Assembly (NCBI GenBank): GCA_002441085.1
Contig: DJVF01000031.1
Location: forward strand, 6,654 to 23,423
Length of the DNA: 16,770 nt
DNA from: Patescibacteria group bacterium UBA6263
GTDB lineage: Bacteria; Patescibacteriota; Gracilibacteria; Absconditabacterales; Absconditicoccaceae
Direction of reading: 5' to 3'
The translations under genes and the position numbers were made by a program. Below are positions 9,109-13,534 of the stretch, one piece after another. The notes beneath the pieces were generated by a model. It made no database searches. It was not told the DNA's origin and saw nothing but the letters and a program-made list of their open reading frames with translations. Every line of letters starts with the position of its first letter. Position 1 is the first letter of the stretch.

Positions 9109-9142
9109 TTTGGTTTTGTTTTTTAGTTTTATTGACATTATT

Positions 9143-9227
9143 TTGTTTTTGTATTTAATATATAAACAAAAGATTGCATAATATCAATAGATACCTAGTA
9201 AAAGGTGTTGTTGAACACCTACAACAG
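9143..9227 (-). promoter_or_regulatory. Island promoter module, copy 1
   Basis: On the minus strand: CTGTTGTAGGTGTTCAACAACACC containing AGGTGTT-caac-AACACCT, then the core CTATTGATATTATGC and, after a 19-bp spacer, AAATAC (9156-9151). It aligns without gaps over the first 60 bp with copy 2 (10051-10135) and shares its overall order with copies 3 and 4. The -35-like hexamer is TTATGC (9181-9176), weaker than TTGACA in copies 3 and 4, so an activator may be needed here. Confidence 0.6.
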
Positions 9228-9239
9228 ACTATTGTGCTC

Positions 9240-9345
9240 TTTTTACTTGTCCTGAGGAGCGAAGGATAAAGTAGCTGACTGCGTAGCAGACTGAGGATTT
9301 AAATCCCTCCCCTACGGGTACTCCCTTTAAAAAGGGAGACAAAAA
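9240..9345. repeat. Composite hairpin-rich repeat between two exported-protein genes
   Basis: It consists of joined palindromic pieces: TCCTGAGGAGCGAAGGA, CTGACTGCGTAGCAG, and CCCTCCCCTACGGG together with CTCCCTTTAAAAAGGGAG. The last is a good hairpin. No open frame is supported. This accounts for most of the 294-bp gap with no gene. Confidence 0.5.
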
Positions 9346-9382
9346 AAATAATAAAAAAACTCTGCCCGAAAACGGAACAGAA
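9346..9382 (-). terminator. Terminator of the 204-residue exported protein gene
   Basis: On the minus strand TCTGTTCCG-TTTT-CGGGCAGA (stem with a small internal loop) is followed by GTTTTTTTATTATTTTTTT. It lies about 20 bp downstream of the stop codon at 9403. Confidence 0.75.
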
Positions 9383-9402
9383 TCTTTGAAATGAGATATA
9401 CC

Positions 9403-10017
9403 TTACTTAAACTTGATGTTGTATCCGATGACAAACATCGGAATATTCAGATTGTGATTGTAAGTCACTTCTCCAAATATTTTGGATTGCTTTCCGATAG
9501 GTACAGTTCCCTTGTAAGAAACAAACCAATTCATAGGTTGGGTACCAAACCACATTACTGCGGCACCGACACGGTGATACTTAGCTATGGTCAATCCCAT
9601 ACCTTCGTAGGAGAAAAAGAACTGTGGTTTATGGCCAGGAGCTTGTAGTTGATCGGTAGTAGCAAATATGATACCGTTCCACGCTATAAAATCTAAAGGA
9701 CCAATATTGTATAGTATCATTGGTCCCGTCCACGGCATATTCTTGTAGATACCAAAGCTCTCGATGAGCTTAAGATTACCAAAACGTTTACCTACATTGA
9801 TTGTTATCCTATCCGAATTTGCTTGTATAAACAGTACCATATTGGGGGTGACACTATTTGTGAAGTTGAAATAAGTATCAAGTCCACTTGAGATAGCTCC
9901 TTTACCGGAACTAATAGTAAGCTCACTGAGATTATAGTTACCTAATCTTGGAGAAGTTTGGCTAAATGAAACAATACTGATCGACACCATGACGAATAAT
10001 ACAAATAATTTTTTCAT
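9403..10017 (-). CDS. Exported protein with duplicated leader, possible beta-barrel (UGA-free island gene)
   Basis: 204 residues. The signal peptide MKKLFVLFVMVSISIVSFSQ differs from that of the 8254-9108 gene at only a few positions, and the DNA identity continues into the upstream leader. The mature part is beta-rich with short amphipathic strands (DRITINVGKRFGN, QFFFSYEGMGLTIAKYHRVG, NWFVSYKGTVPIGKQSKIFGEVTYNHN) and ends YNIKFK, like small outer-membrane or surface barrels. No family is recognised. All 19 glycines are GGN. Start 10017: an upstream ATG (AATGTCAATAAAAC) is out of frame and its short frame meets TGA overlapping this ATG, which fixes the start. It is transcribed alone from the module at 10051-10135, with a terminator just downstream. 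It ends in TAA. Confidence 0.8.
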   Translation of the reverse strand: MKKLFVLFVMVSISIVSFSQTSPRLGNYNLSELTISSGKGAISSGLDTYFNFTNSVTPNMVLFIQANSDRITINVGKRFGNLKLIESFGIYKNMPWTGPMILYNIGPLDFIAWNGIIFATTDQLQAPGHKPQFFFSYEGMGLTIAKYHRVGAAVMWFGTQPMNWFVSYKGTVPIGKQSKIFGEVTYNHNLNIPMFVIGYNIKFK

Positions 10018-10050
10018 TTTGTTTTTGTTTTTGGTTTTATTGACATTGTT

Positions 10051-10135
10051 TTATTTTTGTATCTGGTATATAAGCAAAAGATTACATAATATCAATAGAT
10101 ACCTAGCAAAAGGTGTTGTAGAAAATCATCAACAG
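10051..10135 (-). promoter_or_regulatory. Island promoter module, copy 2
   Basis: On the minus strand: CTGTTGATGATTTTCTACAACACC (outer arms TGTTG..CAACA), then GCTAGGTATCTATTGATATTATG and, after a spacer, AGATACAAAAAT. It is the closest relative of copy 1; together they look like a duplication that covered promoter, leader and signal-peptide codons. Confidence 0.6.
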
Positions 10136-10145
10136 GCCTATTATT

Positions 10146-10225
10146 ATTACTCATCCTGCCCCTCTAAAATAAAGGGGAGGAAAATCCTTCCTCTATTTTA
10201 GAGGAAGGATTTAGGATAGAGTAAT
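10146..10225. repeat. 80-bp paired-hairpin repeat, copy A
   Basis: The ends are ATTACTCATCCT and AGGATAGAGTAAT (inverted, one-base offset). Inside are two hairpins: CCCCTCT..AGGGG and the long CCTTCCTCTATTTTAGAGGAAGG. Length and order are the same as in copy B at 13407-13486. It sits directly upstream of a promoter module, as copy B does. Confidence 0.75.
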
Positions 10226-10260
10226 AAAAAATTCCCGCCGCCAATAAGCAAACGGGAATT
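10226..10260 (-). terminator. Terminator of the 11462->10275 operon
   Basis: On the minus strand AATTCCCG-(15-nt loop)-CGGGAATT followed by TTTTTTAT, 15 bp after the stop codon at 10275. Confidence 0.8.
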
Positions 10261-10274
10261 GTAAAATTTTGTAA

Positions 10275-10493
10275 TTAAATTAATTTTTCTAATATAGTTC
10301 CGACCACTATTAGAAGACTAAGAAGGAATAGTAATGTGACAAGAAGGTAAGAAAGAACTCTAAGGATTTTTATAAGAGAAATTATCATATAATCATTATT
10401 AAATCTCTTTTCAAAACTTCTTGTGTGTTTTGCTACTAATAAAGCTAATAAGGCCAATATTATAGAGCCGATAAAAACATAAATTGTAGACAT
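10275..10493 (-). CDS. Small two-helix membrane protein (UGA-free island gene)
   Basis: 72 residues with two hydrophobic helices (about 3-20, IYVFIGSIILALLALLV, and about 48-68, VLSYLLVTLLFLLSLLIVVG) joined by a basic cytoplasmic-type loop (KHTRSFEKRF). The ATG follows the stop of the 161-residue gene after two bases (TAATTATG), so translation is probably coupled and the two products may work together in the membrane. No family recognised. Ends in TAA just ahead of the operon terminator. Confidence 0.7.
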   Translation of the reverse strand: MSTIYVFIGSIILALLALLVAKHTRSFEKRFNNDYMIISLIKILRVLSYLLVTLLFLLSLLIVVGTILEKLI

Positions 10494-10495
10494 AA

Positions 10496-10981
10496 TTATT
10501 CTTTTTTAAGTTCACACCAATATACATTACCTGAGAAGCGCTGATTGTTATCGTGAATTGAACCGATTACGACCAATGTCTTTCCTCTTGTTTGAACGAC
10601 AACTTCATCGAGCATATTTGGCAGATTGGGACGAAAAACAAAGTTGAAACAGAGTTTATCATACTGCCATTCTCCACCACCACCTATTGGATCTGTACAC
10701 ATAGGATCTCTCTGAAATCCCATAGCATAGTTGAGCCAATTGAGTTTGGTATCGTGGGCTTTTTCAAAGTTTTCTTTGGATTCATTCCAGAGGATAATAT
10801 CCTGCCAACCATAAATTCTTTTTAAATCGTATTGGCTGATGAGAATATTTTCATCCTGTGGTTTATTAGGTACTGAATCACTTTGATTTTTGTTACTTTG
10901 GATTTGTACTATAACTACTACTGCAATAAATACTAAAAGTAGTGCTGTATATCCAAAGAATAAATTACTTTTTGAGTTCAT
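10496..10981 (-). CDS. Membrane-anchored extracytoplasmic protein (UGA-free island gene)
   Basis: 161 residues. A short polar N-terminus and one hydrophobic segment (about 8-26, FFGYTALLLVFIAVVVIVQI) form an uncleaved signal anchor. A Ser/Asn/Gln-rich linker leads to a compact domain of about 110 residues with three Cys (MCTDP, KLCFNF, YWCELKK) and a run of four Gly (IGGGGEWQYD), all GGN. No family recognised. It is the second gene of the 11462->10275 operon, separated from the first by a repeat copy (10999-11060) and touching the third. No Shine-Dalgarno is visible; the start is supported by the signal anchor directly after it. Ends in TAA. Confidence 0.75.
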   Translation of the reverse strand: MNSKSNLFFGYTALLLVFIAVVVIVQIQSNKNQSDSVPNKPQDENILISQYDLKRIYGWQDIILWNESKENFEKAHDTKLNWLNYAMGFQRDPMCTDPIGGGGEWQYDKLCFNFVFRPNLPNMLDEVVVQTRGKTLVVIGSIHDNNQRFSGNVYWCELKKE

Positions 10982-10998
10982 GATTTTTTTGTTTTTAT

Positions 10999-11060
10999 GT
11001 CATCGCGAGCAAAGCGTGGCGATCTTAAGATTGCTTCGTCATTTAATTCCTCGCAATGAC
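10999..11060. repeat. GTCATCGCGAG...CTCGCAATGAC repeat, short copy
   Basis: A 62-bp member of the 8105-8195 family with ends GTCATCGCGAG/CCTCGCAATGAC and internal GTGGCGATCTTAAGATTGCTTCG. It lies inside an operon, between the stop of the 131-residue gene and the ATG at 10981, where its hairpin could affect readthrough or mRNA stability. Confidence 0.75.
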
Positions 11061-11066
11061 TAGTGA

Positions 11067-11462
11067 TTAGTTTTTTCTCCAAATAATTTTTTCCTTCCAT
11101 TGTAATTGGAGCATTTTACAAGGATAGTTGTGTCCGATACTGAGAGTATCAAGTGTAGCAATTGAGATACTATCACACATATCATAATAAGGTGCACAGT
11201 CAGTATTAAATTCTTGATTCTTGATAAGGTAATGTGAAAGAACGTTTTCTTCTTGTGATGTAGTCACATAGATTCTCTTGTGAATTGCCGGCTCACCATC
11301 ATGAGTATGATAGTAAAATGTAAATTCACGAAGTTCCTTGGAATCGATGAGTTTCTCCAAAACAGACTGATTCTGCTTTGAAATCATATAGCGAGTTTGT
11401 AGAACTGACATTATTGAAACTACAAAAGCTACAGAGATAAGTAAAATAATTCTTGTTTTCAT
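11067..11462 (-). CDS. Signal-anchored protein, unknown function (UGA-free island gene)
   Basis: 131 residues. A Lys/Arg then hydrophobic N-terminus (MKTRIILLISVAFVVSIMSVL) is followed by a polar extracytoplasmic region of about 105 residues with Cys in NTDCAPYYDMCDS and NYPCKML, possibly disulfide-bonded. The C-terminus is basic and Trp-containing (WKEKIIWRKN). No family recognised; size and layout resemble the 161-residue protein encoded downstream. It is the first gene of the operon read from the module at 11473-11561. The leader is short and A/T-rich without a Shine-Dalgarno. Only two glycines, both GGN. Ends in TAA. Confidence 0.7.
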   Translation of the reverse strand: MKTRIILLISVAFVVSIMSVLQTRYMISKQNQSVLEKLIDSKELREFTFYYHTHDGEPAIHKRIYVTTSQEENVLSHYLIKNQEFNTDCAPYYDMCDSISIATLDTLSIGHNYPCKMLQLQWKEKIIWRKN

Positions 11463-11472
11463 GACATTTAAT

Positions 11473-11561
11473 TTTTTTGTTTTTATATCAAATATATATT
11501 TTATTATTTGTCAATATCAATGGATTGTTGTTAAAAACTGTTGTTGGAAGACTTCAACAAG
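11473..11561 (-). promoter_or_regulatory. Island promoter module, copy 3
   Basis: On the minus strand: CTTGTTGAAGTCTTCCAACAACAG with TTGTTG..CAACAA arms, then TTTTTAACAACAATCCATTGAT, TTGACA (11514-11509), 18 bp, TGATAT (11490-11485) and AAAAACAAAA. TATATTTG within it also fits the Bacteroidota -7 pattern TAnnTTTG. It is nearly identical to copy 4 across about 85 bp. Confidence 0.7.
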
Positions 11562-11564
11562 TAA

Positions 11565-11639
11565 GTCATTCTGAGCATAGCGAAGAATATAGATTTTTGA
11601 TTTTATTATCATAGATCCTTCGTTAACACTAAGAATGAC
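11565..11639. repeat. GTCATTCTGAG...AGAATGAC repeat
   Basis: The ends GTCATTCTGAGCATAGCGAAGAAT and CCTTCG..AAGAATGAC are inverted around an AT-rich centre. This is the GTCATTCTGA type of the dispersed family and is placed directly upstream of promoter module copy 3. Confidence 0.7.
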
Positions 11640-11644
11640 TAGTT

Positions 11645-11678
11645 AAAAAAAAATCCCTCCCGATAAATCGGGAAGGAT
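11645..11678 (-). terminator. Terminator of the 13279->11716 operon
   Basis: On the minus strand ATCCTTCCCGAT-TT-ATCGGGAGGGAT, a 12-bp stem with one mismatch, followed by nine T. It lies about 40 bp after the stop codon at 11716. Confidence 0.9.
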
Positions 11679-11715
11679 AATTCCAATAGCCAAAAAAGCA
11701 AACTGGATTTGTAAT

Positions 11716-12426
11716 TTAGAATTTATCAACTTTCTTTGCGGTATTGTTTAATATACGTATAAGCTGAGGTGAAATGCCAAATCGGTCAGCATTTTTTTCA
11801 ATTGATTGGAGTATATTCCCATCATGATGTCTCTCACTGGAAGCCTTCCAGTCAAAGAACATCTCCAAGAGATCAAAGAGATCAAAGTCATTGATTCCCT
11901 CTTTGTAATGTTCGGGATGATGAGAATTGTGAGCATAATGATGATCCAATGCAGGTTTGAGAATCCTTCTTGATTCTTCATATTCCGGTGTGTCATAAGT
12001 TAGACCAGCCAACTTGGGAGTTTCAGAGTCAAAGAATGGTTTCTCGGGATTTTTGAGTTTACTATCATCATGATGCTGGGCACGTTTCATCAGTTCTGCA
12101 CAAGCCTGCAAATGCAAGCTATTGACACGTTTGATGTGAAGTAATGTATCGACAGCACTGTCGTAATTTGTGTTGTCAGGATTTTTGGATGGCCGATTGA
12201 GTTTTACATAAATATCTGTATATTCTTTCTCAAATTCCTCGTCTGTACCTTCCCAAAGTCCTCTCATAAAATCTTTGCTGTACCATCTGATAAAAAGATA
12301 AAGCAATCTTTCGCCTCGGTCCATTCCAGAAATATCTAGAGCGTCTCGTAATTGTTCGTTCAAAGGATGTTTCAAACTTCCTTTAAGTGTTTCAGCAATT
12401 TCAAAGAATTTTTTATCGTTCCACAT
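11716..12426 (-). CDS. DUF5662-like His-rich protein with N-terminal extension (UGA-free island gene)
   Basis: 236 residues, predicted cytoplasmic. From about residue 95 the sequence follows DUF5662, a family common in phages and mobile elements: the conserved blocks are QHHDDSKLKNPE, DHHYAHNSHHPEHY, GINDFDLFDLLEMFFDWKAS, ERHHDGNI and RFGISPQLIRIL. The spaced His/Asp residues look like metal ligands, so an HD-like metal-dependent hydrolase is possible but unproven. The N-terminal ~90 residues (MWNDKKFFEIAETLKG...) are an additional domain I do not recognise. It has a strong Shine-Dalgarno, AGGAGG nine bases before ATG 12426; the leader is identical to that of the upstream 102-residue gene. 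Nine GGN glycines, no UGA. It is the last gene of its operon and ends in TAA before a strong terminator. Confidence 0.85.
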   Translation of the reverse strand: MWNDKKFFEIAETLKGSLKHPLNEQLRDALDISGMDRGERLLYLFIRWYSKDFMRGLWEGTDEEFEKEYTDIYVKLNRPSKNPDNTNYDSAVDTLLHIKRVNSLHLQACAELMKRAQHHDDSKLKNPEKPFFDSETPKLAGLTYDTPEYEESRRILKPALDHHYAHNSHHPEHYKEGINDFDLFDLLEMFFDWKASSERHHDGNILQSIEKNADRFGISPQLIRILNNTAKKVDKF

Positions 12427-12445
12427 AATTTGTTTCCTCCTTTTT
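12427..12445 (-). promoter_or_regulatory. Strong ribosome binding site shared by two island genes
   Basis: AGGAGGAAACAAATT precedes the ATG at 12426. The same string precedes the ATG at 12766, and identity extends a few A upstream. Genes outside the island show no such site. Confidence 0.8.
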
Positions 12446-12457
12446 AATTGTTAATTA

Positions 12458-12766
12458 CTATTTCAATAATTCTTTTATTGTTTCCAGATAATTCATCATT
12501 TTTTCTTCGGCTTTTTTCAATGAATCTTTGTAAGCTTTGAAATAATGAGAACTTCCTTGTGAATAATCATTGGATGTAATATCAAAGATATCATACATGA
12601 CTATTAATCGAGCTTTGTTAACTGATGAAATGCAAAGATATCCTGGATCTCCATAAGACTCTATACAATAAAACTTATGTTCTTTGATATCCTGCTCAAT
12701 AGCAAGAATCCATCCCTGTATAAGGTCTGTGTTTGTGCCTTTTATTAATGTTGTCATTTCAAACAT
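12458..12766 (-). CDS. Small cytoplasmic protein, unknown function (UGA-free island gene)
   Basis: 102 residues without signal or membrane segment. The N-terminal two thirds look alpha/beta (GWILAIEQDIKEHKFYCIESYG, ARLIVMYDIFDI), and the C-terminus is a Lys/Glu-rich amphipathic helix (AYKDSLKKAEEKMMNYLETIKELLK). No family recognised. The start at 12766 is fixed by a strong AGGAGG nine bases upstream, the same leader as the DUF5662-like gene that follows 31 bp downstream. All five glycines are GGN, and the stop is TAG. Middle gene of the 13279->11716 operon, with a degenerate repeat (12790-12854) between it and the first gene. Confidence 0.7.
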   Translation of the reverse strand: MFEMTTLIKGTNTDLIQGWILAIEQDIKEHKFYCIESYGDPGYLCISSVNKARLIVMYDIFDITSNDYSQGSSHYFKAYKDSLKKAEEKMMNYLETIKELLK

Positions 12767-12789
12767 AATTTGTTTCCTCCTTTTTTTGT

Positions 12790-12854
12790 GTCATTGCTAG
12801 GGATGAAACAACTAAGCAAAAGCTTAAAATTGCAACATATCCATACGCGATGAC
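12790..12854. repeat. Degenerate GTCATTGCTAG...GCGATGAC repeat
   Basis: Only the ends (GTCATTGCTAG / TACGCGATGAC) still match the dispersed family; the centre has diverged. It lies inside the operon directly ahead of the ribosome binding site of the 102-residue gene. Confidence 0.5.
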
Positions 12855-12901
12855 TAGTGATTAATTGATTTTTTACAATAAGTTTTACTCTAATTTAGTC
12901 A

Positions 12902-13279
12902 TTAAATAATTTCAACAATCCATTTAATTAAATAGATCAAAACAAATACAGCTACACCTATCCCATTAACGATTATAAAACCTGTAGTATTCCAATTTTG
13001 AACGTATTCTTGGAATACATCATCAATATAAATGGTATACTCAAAGAAAGTCCATCTATTCTTTTTAAGGCGATCTCTCAATATAAACCAGATTAATATT
13101 TTTATTATAAATACACTGAGAAAGATAAGATCAAATGCAATCCATAATGCAATAAGCAAATCTGGACTTGCAGATCCTCTGTCTATTGGTATAGGTATAG
13201 GCATTACGATTTGACTAAAAGAATCAGTCACTGATAAAAGAACAATACTCAATAGAGTAATAAGTTTGATGTTTTTCAT
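12902..13279 (-). CDS. Small membrane protein with signal-peptide-like start (UGA-free island gene)
   Basis: 125 residues. The N-terminus MKNIKLITLLSIVLLSVTDSFSQ is a Bacteroidota-like signal peptide. Two further hydrophobic helices follow (about 42-67, LLIALWIAFDLIFLSVFIIKILIWFIL, and about 100-120, FIIVNGIGVAVFVLIYLIKWI) on either side of a polar loop with aromatic and acidic residues. Likely a cytoplasmic membrane protein. No family recognised. The start at 13279 is fixed by a strong AAAGGAG site and by the signal sequence. It is the first gene of the operon from promoter module copy 4, four GGN glycines, stop TAA. Confidence 0.7.
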   Translation of the reverse strand: MKNIKLITLLSIVLLSVTDSFSQIVMPIPIPIDRGSASPDLLIALWIAFDLIFLSVFIIKILIWFILRDRLKKNRWTFFEYTIYIDDVFQEYVQNWNTTGFIIVNGIGVAVFVLIYLIKWIVEII

Positions 13280-13313
13280 GTTAATGATCTCCTTTAATTT
13301 TTTTGTTAATTAA

Positions 13314-13399
13314 TTTTGTTTTTATATTAAATATATAATCTATTATTTGTCAACATCAATAGATTATAGGTAAAAACTGTTGTTGAAAAGCTTCAACAG
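13314..13399 (-). promoter_or_regulatory. Island promoter module, copy 4
   Basis: On the minus strand: CTGTTGAAGCTTTTCAACAACAG with the perfect inverted repeat TGTTGAA-gctt-TTCAACA, then TTTTTACCTATAATCTATTGATG, TTGACA (13353-13348), 18 bp, TAATAT (13329-13324) and AAAAACAAAA. It sits ahead of the strong AAAGGAG site of the 125-residue gene. With copy 3 this is the best conserved pair; the inverted repeat is a likely operator or activator site. Confidence 0.72.
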
Positions 13400-13406
13400 C
13401 TATAAC

Positions 13407-13486
13407 ATTACTCTCCTTACCTCTCTAAAATAGAGGGAGAAAACAAAAAAATCCTCTCTATTTTAGAGAGGATTTAGGAGAGTAAT
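13407..13486. repeat. 80-bp paired-hairpin repeat, copy B, at the right edge of the island
   Basis: Perfect 11-bp inverted ends ATTACTCTCCT/AGGAGAGTAAT. Inside are CCTCTCTAAAATAGAGGGAG and the stronger hairpin ATCCTCTCTATTTTAGAGAGGAT. Same length and order as copy A (10146-10225), with arms that differ but still pair, so the structure is conserved. It separates the UGA-free genes from the UGA-rich operon to the right. Confidence 0.78.
13445..13473 (-). terminator. Terminator of the TrmB operon, inside the repeat
   Basis: On the minus strand ATCCTCTCTAAAATAGAGAGGAT is followed by TTTTTTTG. It lies about 60 bp after the stop codon at 13535, so the mobile-looking repeat doubles as the operon's terminator. 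Confidence 0.75.
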
Positions 13487-13534
13487 TTAAGAAAAGGAGC
13501 ACAAGTGTTTTATCTCGATACAATACCATTATGA

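Noticed and set aside
9109..9138. Upstream ATG adding ten residues to the 284-residue exported protein
   Set aside because: The same upstream ATG before the sister gene at 10017 is out of frame, and the signal peptide begins at the internal Met in both.
10146..13486. CRISPR array from the recurring hairpin repeats
   Set aside because: Copies are far apart, vary in length and sequence, and have genes between them. No regular spacers and no cas genes.
8105..13486. Transposon or prophage spanning the island
   Set aside because: No transposase, integrase, terminase or structural phage gene is visible. DUF5662 alone is not enough, and the flanking repeats differ from one another, so they are not a matched pair of element ends.
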